NCBI GenBank assembly: GCA_003003925.1
Contig: PVWP01000006.1
Location: 124,001-188,000, forward strand
Length of the DNA: 64,000 nt
Reading direction: 5' to 3'
Source of the DNA: Aphanothece cf. minutissima CCALA 015
GTDB taxonomy: Bacteria > Cyanobacteriota > Cyanobacteriia > PCC-6307 > Cyanobiaceae
In this document: piece after piece, positions 29,960-40,315 of the stretch
How the letters are laid out: each line of letters opens with the position of its first letter
Position numbering within the stretch: the stretch's first letter is position 1
Translations under genes and position numbers: made by a program
The notes under the pieces: model-generated
Told to the model about the DNA's origin: nothing
Database searches by the model: none
The model's input: the letters and a program-made list of their open reading frames with translations, nothing else

Positions 29960-31804
29960 TTGCCGGACACCCTTCCCCTGTCGATCCAGCTCAGCTGGCT
30001 GATTCCCCTTTACGGGTTCAGCGGCATGCTGCTGTCGCTGCCCTGGGCGGCGGGCTGGGTGAAGCGCAACGGTCCCCGTCCGGCGGCCTACCTCAACCTG
30101 CTCGTCACCCTGCTGGCGGTGCTGCACGGCAGCCTGGTGCTGCGGGCCGTGCTGGCCCTCGGGCCCCAGCACCTCGACATCGCCTGGTTCTCGGCCGCCG
30201 ATCTGGATCTGCGCATCGGCTTCGATCTGTCCCTCACCAACCTGGCGGCCCTGGAGCTGGTGACCGGCCTGAGCCTGGTGGGGCAGGTCTTCGCCCTCGG
30301 CTACCTCGACAAGGAATGGTCCCTGGCCCGCTTCTATGCCCTGGTGGGCTTCTTCGAGGGCGCCATGGCCGGGGTGGTGCTGAGCAGCAACCTGTTCATG
30401 AGCTATTTCCTGCTGGAGATGCTCACCCTCTCCACCTACCTGCTGGTGGGCTTCTGGTACGCCCAGCCGCTGGTGGTGACCGCCGCCCGCGACGCCTTCC
30501 TCACCAAGCGGGTGGGGGATGTGCTGCTGCTGATGGGGGTGGTGACGCTGTCGGCCTGGGCCGGATCGCTGGAGTTCAACGACCTCTACGCCTGGTCGGC
30601 CAACGAGACCCTGCCGGCCCTGGGGGCCACCCTCCTGGGCCTGGCCCTCATCGCCGGGCCGATGGGCAAGTGCGCCCAGTTCCCGATGCACCTCTGGCTG
30701 GATGAGGCGATGGAGGGGCCGAATCCGGCCTCGATCCTGCGCAATTCCGTGGTGGTGACCTGCGGCGCCGTGGTGCTCCTCAAGGTGATGCCGCTGCTGC
30801 TGATCTCGCCGGTGGCCATCGACGTGCTGCTGGCGGTGGGCACCATCAGTGCCCTGGGCGGCGCCCTGGTGGCGATCTCCCAGGTCGACCTCAAGCGGGC
30901 CTGCTCCTACTCCACCACCTCCTACCTGGGGCTGGTGTTCATCGCCATCGCCCTGCAGCAGCCCTTCATCGCCCTGCTGCTGCTCTTCTCCCATGCCCTG
31001 GCCAAGGCCGTGCTGTTCATGAGCGTCGGCAGCGTCATCGCCACCACCAACTGCCAGGACCTCACCGAACTGGGCGGCCTCGGTACCCGCATGCCCGCCA
31101 CCACCACCGGCTTCCTGGTGGGGGCCGCGGGCCTCACCGGCCTGCTGCCCCTGGGCTGCTTCTGGAGCTTCGGCCTGATGCTCGAGGGCCTGGGCTCGCG
31201 GGCCCCGTTCTTCGCCGCCGTGGTGCTGCTCACCAACGCCCTGACGGCCCTCAACCTCACCCGGGTCTACCGCCAGGTGTTCCTGGGTGCGCCGCACCCC
31301 AAGACCCGGCGGACCCCGGAGGTGAACTGGCTGATGGCCCTGCCCATGGTCACGGTCGCCGTGCTGGTGCTGGTGACACCGCTGGTCATGGCCCGCATCG
31401 ACCGGGTTCCCGGCATCGGCGCCTTCTCGGGCGGCACGGCCCTGGTCCTGGTGGGCAGCGGCCTGGGCGGCCTGCTGGTGGGCAGCCTGGTGCCGCTGGA
31501 CACCTTCTGGTCCCGCTCGGTGCTGCGGCCCCTGCGGGTCCTGCAGGACCTGCTGGCCTTCGACTTCTACACCGACCGCATCTACCGGGCCACGATCGTG
31601 GCCTTCGTGGCCGGCCTGGCCCGGATCACCAACGGCTTCGACCAGCTGGTGGTCAACGGCATGGTCAACCGCATCGCCGCCGTCTCGATGGGCTCGGCCG
31701 AGAGCCTCAAGCTGGGGGTGAGCGGCCGGCTGCAGACCTACGTCTTCACGGTGGTGGCCGCGATCGTGCTGCTGGTCGGCAGCCTTTCCTGGCTGGGGAG
31801 CTGA
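29960..31804 (+). CDS. ndhF4: NDH-1 subunit 5 for CO2 uptake (NdhF4)
   Basis: Membrane antiporter-like subunit of the NDH-1MS'-type complex that drives CO2 hydration to bicarbonate with ChpX/CupB. From TTG at 29960 it has 614 residues and about 16 membrane segments, with key conserved blocks LTKRVGDVLLLMG, MGKCAQFPMHLWLDEAMEGP and SQVDLKRACSYSTTSYLGL. An earlier start would overlap the ferritin-like gene. It is 7 bases from ndhD4. Position next to chpX and weak similarity of its ends to respiratory NdhF1 support the CO2-uptake assignment. Confidence 0.9.
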   Translation: MPDTLPLSIQLSWLIPLYGFSGMLLSLPWAAGWVKRNGPRPAAYLNLLVTLLAVLHGSLVLRAVLALGPQHLDIAWFSAADLDLRIGFDLSLTNLAALELVTGLSLVGQVFALGYLDKEWSLARFYALVGFFEGAMAGVVLSSNLFMSYFLLEMLTLSTYLLVGFWYAQPLVVTAARDAFLTKRVGDVLLLMGVVTLSAWAGSLEFNDLYAWSANETLPALGATLLGLALIAGPMGKCAQFPMHLWLDEAMEGPNPASILRNSVVVTCGAVVLLKVMPLLLISPVAIDVLLAVGTISALGGALVAISQVDLKRACSYSTTSYLGLVFIAIALQQPFIALLLLFSHALAKAVLFMSVGSVIATTNCQDLTELGGLGTRMPATTTGFLVGAAGLTGLLPLGCFWSFGLMLEGLGSRAPFFAAVVLLTNALTALNLTRVYRQVFLGAPHPKTRRTPEVNWLMALPMVTVAVLVLVTPLVMARIDRVPGIGAFSGGTALVLVGSGLGGLLVGSLVPLDTFWSRSVLRPLRVLQDLLAFDFYTDRIYRATIVAFVAGLARITNGFDQLVVNGMVNRIAAVSMGSAESLKLGVSGRLQTYVFTVVAAIVLLVGSLSWLGS

Positions 31805-31811
31805 TCGCACG

Positions 31812-33344
31812 ATGCTGAGCGCCCTGCTGCTGATTCCCTTCGCCGGCGCCCTCGGCCTGCTCTGCTGGCCGGGCGAACTGGCCACCGAGCGCATCCGCCG
31901 TGCCGCCCTGGCCCTGCTGGGCCTGCAGCTGCTCTGGAGCCTGCGGGTGCTGCTGGCCTTCGACCCCGGCCAGGCGGGTCTGCAGCTGCAGGAGTCCTTC
32001 GCCTGGGTCGACAGCATCGGCCTCGACTACCGCCTGGGCGTCGATGGCCTGGCCATGCCCCTGGTGCTGGTGAACGCCGGCCTCACCCTGGTGTCGGGGA
32101 TCTGCACCCGCGACCTCAGCCAGCGCCCCCGGCTGTACTTCGCCCTGCTGCTGACCATCAGCGGGGCGGTCAACGGGGCGTTCCTGTCCGAAAACCTGCT
32201 GCTGTTCTTTCTCTTCTACGAGCTGGAGCTGATTCCCCTCTGGCTGCTGATCTCCATCTGGGGCGGCGCCAACCGCAGCTACGCCGCCACCAAGTTCCTG
32301 ATCTTCACCGCCGTCTCCGGGGTGCTGATCCTGGGCGCCTTCCTCGGCCTCTCCCTGTTCACCGGCCAGGCGGATTTCAGCATCAACCCCGTCACCACCG
32401 CCCAGCTGGGCATGGGCACCCAGCTGGCGCTGCTGGGGGCGCTGCTGATCGGCTTCGCCATCAAGATCCCCCTGGTGCCGTTCCACACCTGGCTGCCCGA
32501 CGCCCACACCGAGGCCTCCACCCCCGTGTCGGTACTGCTGGCGGGGGTGCTGCTGAAGCTGGGCACCTACGGCCTGCTGCGCTTCTGCCTGGGGATGTTC
32601 CCCGAGGCCTGGGCCCTGCTGGCCCCCTGGCTGGCGGGCTGGGCGGCGGTGTCGGTGCTGTACGGCTCCCTGGCGGCCATCGCCCAGCGGGACATGAAGC
32701 GGATGGTGGCCTACAGCTCGGTGGGCCACATGGGCTACATCCTGCTGGCGGCGGCGGCCGCCACCCCGGTCAGCCTGCTGGGGGCCGTCTTCCAGATGGT
32801 CAGCCACGGGCTGATCTCCGCCCTGCTGTTCCTGCTGGTGGGCATCGTCTACCGCAAGACCCGCACCCGGGACCTGGAGGTGCTGCGGGGCCTGCTCAAC
32901 CCCGAGCGGGGCCTGCCGTTCACCGGCACCCTGATGATCCTGGGGGTCATGGCCAGCGCCGGCATGCCCGGCATGGCGGGCTTCATCTCCGAATTCCTGG
33001 TGTTCCGCGGCAGCCTGGGCGCCTTCCCGGTGGCCACCCTGCTGTGCATGGTGGGCTCGGGTCTGACGGCGGTGTACTTCCTGCTGCTGGTGAACCGGGC
33101 CTTCTTCGGCCGCCTGGCGGTGACCCCGCCCAGCGGGGATGCGGTGGCGGACTCCCGCCTGGAGGTGCGACTGCCGGCGGTGGCCCTGCGGGAAACCCTG
33201 CCCGCCCTGGCCCTGGCCAGCGGCGTGGTGGCCCTGGGGGTGCTGCCCTTCGGCCTGGGCCGCCTCAGCGAACAGGCCACCACCGCCATGGCCCAGCTGC
33301 CGGCGCTGGTGGCGGCCCTCCAGGGCGGAGGGCTGGTGACATGA
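31812..33344 (+). CDS. ndhD4: NDH-1 subunit 4 for CO2 uptake (NdhD4)
   Basis: Proton-pumping-type membrane subunit of the same CO2-uptake NDH-1 complex as NdhF4. It has 510 residues and about 14 membrane segments. The family's signature is present: FFLFYELELIPLWLLI with the conserved Glu, IKIPLVPFHTWLPDAHTEA, and AQRDMKRMVAYSSVGHMGYI. Its stop overlaps the start of chpX (ATGA at 33341), so the hydration subunit is made together with it. Confidence 0.92.
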   Translation: MLSALLLIPFAGALGLLCWPGELATERIRRAALALLGLQLLWSLRVLLAFDPGQAGLQLQESFAWVDSIGLDYRLGVDGLAMPLVLVNAGLTLVSGICTRDLSQRPRLYFALLLTISGAVNGAFLSENLLLFFLFYELELIPLWLLISIWGGANRSYAATKFLIFTAVSGVLILGAFLGLSLFTGQADFSINPVTTAQLGMGTQLALLGALLIGFAIKIPLVPFHTWLPDAHTEASTPVSVLLAGVLLKLGTYGLLRFCLGMFPEAWALLAPWLAGWAAVSVLYGSLAAIAQRDMKRMVAYSSVGHMGYILLAAAAATPVSLLGAVFQMVSHGLISALLFLLVGIVYRKTRTRDLEVLRGLLNPERGLPFTGTLMILGVMASAGMPGMAGFISEFLVFRGSLGAFPVATLLCMVGSGLTAVYFLLLVNRAFFGRLAVTPPSGDAVADSRLEVRLPAVALRETLPALALASGVVALGVLPFGLGRLSEQATTAMAQLPALVAALQGGGLVT

Positions 33345-34501
33345 GACCGATTCCCCGCTCCCCCAAACCGCCCCTCACCTTCGCCGGGGGCCGCCCCACC
33401 AGTGGCGATCTGGTGGAAACGCTGCTCGCCGGTCACACCCTGCTGGCCGAATCCCCCGATCACCTGGTCCAGGTGGTGGACGTGCTGGAAAGCTACGGCG
33501 AGGTGCTGGATGCCTACAGCATCAATCTCATCCACCAGGCCCAGAAGCAGTTCCTCAATCCCTTCCCGGTCTTCCGCTTCCTCGACGGCGACCTCAGCCC
33601 GGCGAAGATCTGGCGCCACCTGCTGCACGACCGGATCAACTTCGAATACGCGGAGTACTGCCAGAAGGCGATGCTCTGGCACGGCACCGGCGGCCTCGAT
33701 GCCTATCTCGACAGCGAGGCCTTCGCCGCCAGCTGCGCCGCCATCGTCGCCCGCAAGACCCGGCGCGATCCCCTGCTGGCGGTGCTCAACCCGCTCTTCC
33801 CCCAGTTCCTCACGGAACTGATCCGCTCGGCCGCCACCACCCATGCCCTCGGCCAGTTCTGGCGAGTGATGAGCGATCTCTTCCTGGATCTGGCGCGGGC
33901 CGAGCGGGACGGGCGTGTGGATTCGATCGCCTCCGTGGTCACGTTCATCAAGGAGGGCCTGGTGGCGGCGGCGGGGGCGCCGATCACCTATGCGGTGGAG
34001 GTGGCCGGCAGCTCCTTCTGGGTGCTGCCCCCCGAGGCCGGTCTCACCTTCCTCGGGGATGTGGCCGTGCCCTACGTGGAGGCGGTGTTCCTGCGCGGCA
34101 CCCCGTTCCTGGGCACGGTGTCCTTCAACGCCCAGGCCCAGCAGATCTCCCCCGACCAGGCCCAGTTCATGTACGGCGCCCTCTACGCCGACCCGCTGCC
34201 CACCATGGGGTCGGGCATCCCGCCCAGCCTGCTGATGCAGGACATGTACCGCCACCTCCCCGAGCGGCTGCGCGACCGCTACCTCGCCGGCATCCGCGGC
34301 GGCGGGGACATGCGGGTGAAGATCTGCATGAGTTTCCAGAAGGCGATGTTCTGCGTCACCAACGCGGCCATCGCCGGCACCTTCCCCCATCCGCTCAGCA
34401 CCGAGGCGCCGGCGGAGCAGGCGGCCAACCGCGCCCATGCCGCCGCCTGGGCCGCCCGCCTGTGCGTGGCCCGCACCGACTGCCTCGACGATCCGGGCTG
34501 A
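33341..34501 (+). CDS. chpX: CO2 hydration protein ChpX/CupB
   Basis: Soluble subunit that docks on the NdhD4/NdhF4 arm and converts CO2 to bicarbonate in the cytoplasm, an energised one-way carbonic anhydrase. It has 386 residues, normal length. Characteristic stretches are LLAGHTLLAESPDHLVQVVD, YSINLIHQAQKQFLNPFP and VKICMSFQKAMFCVTNAA. In alpha-cyanobacteria the constitutive low-affinity form (ChpX/CupB) lies beside the cso operon, as here. The ATG gives a 4-base overlap with ndhD4. Confidence 0.93.
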   Translation: MRPIPRSPKPPLTFAGGRPTSGDLVETLLAGHTLLAESPDHLVQVVDVLESYGEVLDAYSINLIHQAQKQFLNPFPVFRFLDGDLSPAKIWRHLLHDRINFEYAEYCQKAMLWHGTGGLDAYLDSEAFAASCAAIVARKTRRDPLLAVLNPLFPQFLTELIRSAATTHALGQFWRVMSDLFLDLARAERDGRVDSIASVVTFIKEGLVAAAGAPITYAVEVAGSSFWVLPPEAGLTFLGDVAVPYVEAVFLRGTPFLGTVSFNAQAQQISPDQAQFMYGALYADPLPTMGSGIPPSLLMQDMYRHLPERLRDRYLAGIRGGGDMRVKICMSFQKAMFCVTNAAIAGTFPHPLSTEAPAEQAANRAHAAAWAARLCVARTDCLDDPG

Positions 34502-34516
34502 TCTAGGGTCGGACCC

Positions 34517-34762
34517 ATGGATCAGCCCTGGACCCGACGGCCCCGCCCCGATCGGCTCGAGCGCCGCATCGAGTTCGACGACTACGAACGCACCCGCGTG
34601 TTCCTGGAGCGCCTGAACGGCCTCTCGGAGCAGGAGGGCCGCTTCCCGGACATCAGCTTCGGCCGCACCTACGTGAACCTCACCGTGCGGGCCGAAGCCG
34701 ACGAGGACCCCATCGGCGAGCCGGAGGAAACCTTCGCGCGGGCGATCGATGGTCTCCTCTGA
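34517..34762 (+). CDS. PCD-like alpha-carboxysome RuBisCO assembly factor (acRAF)
   Basis: 81 residues with the fold of pterin-4a-carbinolamine dehydratase. It is recognised by [36 protein letters not shown] and the C-terminal FARAIDG. The usual PCD catalytic His-His pair is not seen (F-P-D-I-S-F stands there), which fits the chaperone-like acRAF that helps fold form IA RuBisCO rather than a pterin enzyme. It is followed with a 14-base overlap by cbbX, and precedes it in many alpha-carboxysome loci. Confidence 0.85.
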   Translation: MDQPWTRRPRPDRLERRIEFDDYERTRVFLERLNGLSEQEGRFPDISFGRTYVNLTVRAEADEDPIGEPEETFARAIDGLL

Positions 34763-35717
34763 GGGCGCCGCTGCCGACGGAGACGACGGGGACACGCCGC
34801 AGGAGTCGCGGCTGGTGGATCTGCGGGCGGCCTACGACGCCGCCGGCATCAAGGAGGTGCTCGACCAGCTCGACCGGGAGCTGATCGGCCTGCGGCCGGT
34901 GAAGGCCCGCATCCGAGAGATCGCCGCCCTGCTGGTGATCAACCGGGCCCGCACCCAGGTGGGTCTCGACACGGCGCCCCCCAGCCTGCACATGTCGTTC
35001 ACCGGCCGGCCCGGCACCGGCAAGACGACGGTGGCGGAGCGGATGTCGAAGATCCTGCACGGGCTCGGCTATGTCCGCAAGGGCCATGTGGTGACGGCCA
35101 CCCGCGACGATCTGGTGGGCCAGTACATCGGCCACACGGCCCCCAAGACCCGGGAGATGCTCAAGAAGGCGATGGGCGGCGTGCTGTTCATCGACGAGGC
35201 CTACTACCTCTACCGGCCCGAGAACGAGCGGGACTACGGCGCCGAAGCGATCGAGATCCTGCTGCAGGTGATGGAGAACAACCGCAACGACCTGGTGGTG
35301 ATCTTCGCCGGCTACAAGGAGCGGATGGACGTCTTCTACCAGAGCAATCCGGGCCTCTCCTCGCGGGTGGCGAACCACATCGACTTCCCCGACTACTCCG
35401 CCAGCGAGCTGCTGGCGATCGCCCAGCTGATCCTGGCGGCGGAGAACTACCGCTTCAGCCCCGAGGCGGCCGCCGCCTTCGCGGAATACATCCAGCGCCG
35501 CATGCAGCTGCCCTTCTTCGCCAATGCCCGCTCGATCCGCAACGCCATCGACCGGGCCCGCATGCGCCAGGCCAACCGCCTGTTCAGCGGCATGGGGCGG
35601 GCCCTCTCCAAGACCGACCTGATGACGATCGAGGCCGAGGACATCACCGCCAGCCGGGTGTTCCACGGGGAGGTGGAGGGGCTCGATCCGGCCCGGCCCC
35701 TCACCGGCGCGGGCTGA
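34749..35717 (+). CDS. cbbX: RuBisCO activase CbbX
   Basis: AAA+ ATPase that removes inhibitory sugar phosphates from red-type and carboxysomal form I RuBisCO. It has 322 residues. The Walker A motif GRPGTGKTT is near residue 86, Walker [11 protein letters not shown] near 155, and sensor/arginine-finger region [11 protein letters not shown] near 199. An N-terminal extension of ~20 acidic residues precedes the domain. In alpha-carboxysomes CbbX usually works with CbbO, whose gene is absent here; it may lie elsewhere or another adaptor is used. It ends 3 bases before the convergent dnaA. Confidence 0.93.
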   Translation: MVSSEGAAADGDDGDTPQESRLVDLRAAYDAAGIKEVLDQLDRELIGLRPVKARIREIAALLVINRARTQVGLDTAPPSLHMSFTGRPGTGKTTVAERMSKILHGLGYVRKGHVVTATRDDLVGQYIGHTAPKTREMLKKAMGGVLFIDEAYYLYRPENERDYGAEAIEILLQVMENNRNDLVVIFAGYKERMDVFYQSNPGLSSRVANHIDFPDYSASELLAIAQLILAAENYRFSPEAAAAFAEYIQRRMQLPFFANARSIRNAIDRARMRQANRLFSGMGRALSKTDLMTIEAEDITASRVFHGEVEGLDPARPLTGAG

Positions 35718-35720
35718 GCC

Positions 35721-37154
<1,434 letters not shown>

Positions 37155-37245
37155 CAGGAGCCCACGACGCGATGGCCGAATATAGGCATCCCAGGCCCGG
37201 AGGTTCGTCTTTAATGACTCCCTCAGCGCCGACCGCCCACCTCCG

Positions 37246-38373
37246 ATGGTCCAGCCCCGTCTCCTGTCACGCCTCACCCTGCTGGCGGCCGCGGCAGGCC
37301 TGCTGACCTCCTGCACGGGCACCCGCCTGGCCCTGCCGGGGGTGCGCCAGCCCGAGCAGCCCCCCATCAGCGATGCGGCGCCCGGCCCCTCCCTGCAACC
37401 CAGCAGCTCGGTGATCGTCGATGCCGTCGAGAAGGCCGGTCCGGCGGTGGTGCGCATCGACACGGTCAAGCGCACCGTGAACCCCCTGGGGGGCATCTTC
37501 GGCCGCGGTCCGGCCATTCAGCAGCAGCAGGGCCAGGGGTCGGGCTTCATCACCCGCTCCGACGGGGTGCTGCTCACCAACGCCCACGTGGTGGAGGGCG
37601 CCAGCGAGGTGAGCGTCACCCTGCCCGACGGCCGCAGCTTCACCGGCAAGGTGCTGGGGGCCGACCCCCTCACCGACGTGGCGGTGGTGAAGGTGGTGGC
37701 CTCCAAGCTGCCGGTCGCCACCCTGGGTGACTCCAACAAGGTGCGGCCAGGGGAATGGGCGATCGCCATCGGCAACCCCCTCGGCCTCGACAACACGGTC
37801 ACGGCGGGAATCATCAGCGCCATCCAGCGCACCAACGCCGTGGGTGAGGGCCAGCGCGTGCCCTACATCCAGACCGACGCGGCCGTGAACCCCGGCAACA
37901 GCGGCGGGCCGCTGATCAACGACCGGGGCCAGGTGATCGGCATCAACACCGCCATCCGCCAGGCGCCGGGGGCGGGCCTGAGCTTCGCGATCCCGATCAA
38001 CACGGCCCGCCAGATCGCCGCCCAGATCCTCGAGCGCGGCTACGCCAGCCACCCCTACATCGGCGTGCGCCTGCAGGCCCTCACCCCCCAGCTGGCCAAG
38101 GAGATCAACGCCACCACCAACGAGTGCCGCCTGCCCGAGGTGAACGGGGTGGTGGTGGTCGAGGTGATGGACAACAGCCCGGCGGCCCGGGGTGGTCTGA
38201 AGCCCTGCGACCTGATCGAGAAGGTCGGCGACAAGGCGGTGAAGAACGCCTCGGAGGTGCAGCTGGCCGTCGACCGGGGCAAGGTGGGCGAGCCGCTGAC
38301 GATCACCGTGCAGCGCAACGGCTCCCGTCAGAACCTCACCGTGCGTCCCGCCGAACTGCCGCGCGAGGGTTGA
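37246..38373 (+). CDS. HtrA/Deg-family serine protease with PDZ domain, likely lipoprotein
   Basis: Trypsin-like protease/chaperone of the envelope, like cyanobacterial HhoA, HhoB and HtrA. It has 375 residues. The catalytic triad is intact: H114 (TNAHVV), D144 (LTDVAVV) and S219 (GNSGGP). A single PDZ domain occupies about 275-370. The N-terminus is a signal peptide with a lipobox (LLTSC, cysteine near residue 23), so it may be lipid-anchored. It diverges from dnaA by 91 bases. The next gene starts inside its stop codon (TTGA). Confidence 0.93.
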   Translation: MVQPRLLSRLTLLAAAAGLLTSCTGTRLALPGVRQPEQPPISDAAPGPSLQPSSSVIVDAVEKAGPAVVRIDTVKRTVNPLGGIFGRGPAIQQQQGQGSGFITRSDGVLLTNAHVVEGASEVSVTLPDGRSFTGKVLGADPLTDVAVVKVVASKLPVATLGDSNKVRPGEWAIAIGNPLGLDNTVTAGIISAIQRTNAVGEGQRVPYIQTDAAVNPGNSGGPLINDRGQVIGINTAIRQAPGAGLSFAIPINTARQIAAQILERGYASHPYIGVRLQALTPQLAKEINATTNECRLPEVNGVVVVEVMDNSPAARGGLKPCDLIEKVGDKAVKNASEVQLAVDRGKVGEPLTITVQRNGSRQNLTVRPAELPREG

Positions 38374-39005
38374 GACCGCCGAGGGACCGGGGAACCGGGC
38401 CGCCCCAGCTGGTGATGCTGGCCCGCTGGCCGGCGCCGGGTCGCTGCAAGAGCCGCCTCGTCCCCGGCGTGGGGACGGGGCGGGCGGCCGCGATCCAGGC
38501 CCGCCTCACCCAGCACGGGCTGGCCGCCGCGGCCGAGGCCCGCCGGGCGATGGCTGGCCTGCGGCTGGTGCTGGCCACCAGCGGCCTCGGTGCCGGGGCG
38601 GCGGCCCGCTGGGGACGCCGGCTCGGTGTCGACCGGGTGGTCGACCAGGGACCGGGCAGCCTCGGCCTGCGGATGCAGCGCCAGATGCGGCGCGGCTGGC
38701 GGGAGGGGGCCGCCGCGGTGGTGCTGATCGGCAGCGACCTGCCGGAGCTGGCGGCCGACGATCTGCTGGCCGCGTTCGGGGCCCTCGAGCACAACGACCT
38801 GGTGCTGGGTCCCGCCGGCGACGGGGGCTACTGGCTGATCGGCCGGCGCCGGGCAACACCCCAGGTGTTCAGCGGGATCGACTGGGGCAGCGACCGGGTG
38901 CTGGAGCAGACCCTCCAGCAGGCCCATCGGGCCGGCCTGGGCACCACCCTGCTGGCGGAGCGCCACGACCTCGATCGCCCCGCCGACCTGGACCGCTGGC
39001 GATGA
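38370..39005 (+). CDS. TIGR04282-type glycosyltransferase/nucleotidyltransferase-like protein
   Basis: 211 residues from a TTG at 38370 that overlaps the protease stop (TTGA); GTG 38412 and ATG 38415 are other options. Family features: LARWPAPGRCKSRLVPGVG near the N-terminus, VVLIGSDLPEL, and GPAGDGGYWLIG. This family is annotated as arsenosugar biosynthesis glycosyltransferase from gene neighbourhoods elsewhere, and resembles GT-A nucleotide-sugar enzymes. No arsenic genes stand here, so its substrate is open. It overlaps the next gene by 4 bases (ATGA). Confidence 0.85.
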   Translation: MRPPRDRGTGPPQLVMLARWPAPGRCKSRLVPGVGTGRAAAIQARLTQHGLAAAAEARRAMAGLRLVLATSGLGAGAAARWGRRLGVDRVVDQGPGSLGLRMQRQMRRGWREGAAAVVLIGSDLPELAADDLLAAFGALEHNDLVLGPAGDGGYWLIGRRRATPQVFSGIDWGSDRVLEQTLQQAHRAGLGTTLLAERHDLDRPADLDRWR

Positions 39006-39748
39006 GCCCGCCCCTGAGCGTGGTGATCGCCGCCCTCAACGAGGCCCGGGGCCTGCCGATGCTGCTGGCCGATCTGGCCACGGCGCCGTCGCTGGTCCGG
39101 GAGGTGCTGGTGGTGGATGGCGGCAGCACCGATGCCACCCCGCGGCTGGCCGCCCTGGCCGGCGCCGTGGTGCTGCACCAGGGCGGTGGCCGCGGCGGCC
39201 AGCTGGCCGCCGGGGTGGCCCGCAGCACGGCCCCGTGGCTGCTGCTGCTGCACGCGGACGTGCGCCTGCCGCCGGGATGGGCCGAGGCCCTGGCCGCCGC
39301 CATCGACGGCGGGGCGTCCACCGCCTGGGCCTTCCGGCTGCGCATCGCCGGCGACGATCCGGCCCTGCGCCTGGTGGAGCTGGCGGTGGCGCTGCGCAGC
39401 CGCTGGCGCCAGCTGCCCTACGGCGACCAGGGGCTGCTGCTGGCCCGGCACCTGCACGATGCCGCCGGTGGCATCGCCCCACTGCCCCTGATGGAGGACC
39501 TGGAGTTCCTGCAGCGGCTGCGGCCCCTGGCCAGGATCGCCCTCCTGGCGCCGGCCCTGCGGGTCAACGGCCGCCGCTGGCGCCGGCTGGGGGTGTGGCA
39601 GACGATGCTGGCCAATGCCCGCCTGCGCCGCGACTGGCGCCGCGGCACCCCGGAGGAGCAGCTGGCCGCCCGCTATTACGGGCCCGCCCCTCAGGGGGCG
39701 TACCAGAAGGCGCAGCGGCGCTGCAGCGGCTCCAGCTCCCAGCCCTGA
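39002..39748 (+). CDS. TIGR04283-type family 2 glycosyltransferase
   Basis: GT2-family enzyme of 248 residues. The nucleotide-sugar site is visible: SVVIAALNEARGLP, VVDGGSTDATP and the DxD-like LLLHADVRLP; PYGDQGLLL and LMEDLEF follow. It is coupled to the TIGR04282 gene by an ATGA overlap, and the pair probably act in one pathway. There is no membrane anchor apart from a weak C-terminal segment. Its last 58 bases overlap the end of the convergent acetyltransferase gene. Confidence 0.88.
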   Translation: MSPPLSVVIAALNEARGLPMLLADLATAPSLVREVLVVDGGSTDATPRLAALAGAVVLHQGGGRGGQLAAGVARSTAPWLLLLHADVRLPPGWAEALAAAIDGGASTAWAFRLRIAGDDPALRLVELAVALRSRWRQLPYGDQGLLLARHLHDAAGGIAPLPLMEDLEFLQRLRPLARIALLAPALRVNGRRWRRLGVWQTMLANARLRRDWRRGTPEEQLAARYYGPAPQGAYQKAQRRCSGSSSQP

Positions 39749-40161
39749 GCGGCATAGAAGCCCACCACGTCGGGGTCGGCGAACAGGCTCACCCGGTCGA
39801 TGCCCATGGCCCGCAGCTGCTCGAGCACGTAGTCCATCAGCTCCTTGCCCAGGCCGGCCCCCTGGTAGCGGGGATGGACCGCCACATCCCAGACGGTGGC
39901 CTCCACCACCCCGTCACCGGTGCAGCGTGCGAAGCCCACCAGCCGCGGCAGGCGGGCGTCATGGCGCCAGAGCCCCACCTGGAGCAGGCTGTGCTGGAGG
40001 GCCTTGCGCACGCGCCGCAACGGACGGCGGCTCCAGCCCACGGCATCACAGAGCGCTTCCAGCTCGATCAGGTCGATCGGCCGGGCCTGGCTGAGCACCA
40101 GCTCCAGGCTGGGGTTGGGGCAGGCGCAGAGGCGGTGCCCGGGCCCGTAGAGGTCGGTCAT
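39691..40161 (-). CDS. GNAT-family N-acetyltransferase
   Basis: 156 residues from the ATG at 40161. The acetyl-CoA binding motif is plain: DVAVHPRYQGAGLGKELM, followed by VSLFADPDVVGFYAAQGW. This type is related to plastid NSI/GNAT enzymes that acetylate photosynthetic proteins, but the substrate here is not known. It converges on the glycosyltransferase with a 58-base overlap and diverges from the hydrolase gene by 154 bases. Confidence 0.88.
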   Translation of the reverse strand: MTDLYGPGHRLCACPNPSLELVLSQARPIDLIELEALCDAVGWSRRPLRRVRKALQHSLLQVGLWRHDARLPRLVGFARCTGDGVVEATVWDVAVHPRYQGAGLGKELMDYVLEQLRAMGIDRVSLFADPDVVGFYAAQGWELEPLQRRCAFWYAP

Positions 40162-40315
40162 CAGCGGAAGGGTCCCGGGCACGGCGAGAGGGCTACGCGT
40201 TCTGAAGATCCTGGCGGATGCCGGCCGGACTGCGGCAGGGTGGGGGATTGACGCGGCAACCCTCCTGGGCGTCCCTTCCACCGACTCCGATCGGACCCAG
40301 GCGGCCCCGGCATCG

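Noticed and set aside
34517..34762. A pterin-4a-carbinolamine dehydratase acting in pterin recycling
   Set aside because: The catalytic His pair is not seen and the gene is next to cbbX in a carboxysome locus, so the acRAF role is preferred.
37155..37245. A chromosomal origin beside dnaA
   Set aside because: Only 91 bases lie between dnaA and the protease gene and no cluster of DnaA-box-like 9-mers is visible; in cyanobacteria dnaA is often not at the origin.
40162..40315. A tRNA or small RNA in the 154-base gap between the acetyltransferase and hydrolase genes
   Set aside because: No cloverleaf, no TTCGA-type T-loop and no CCA-like end could be found.
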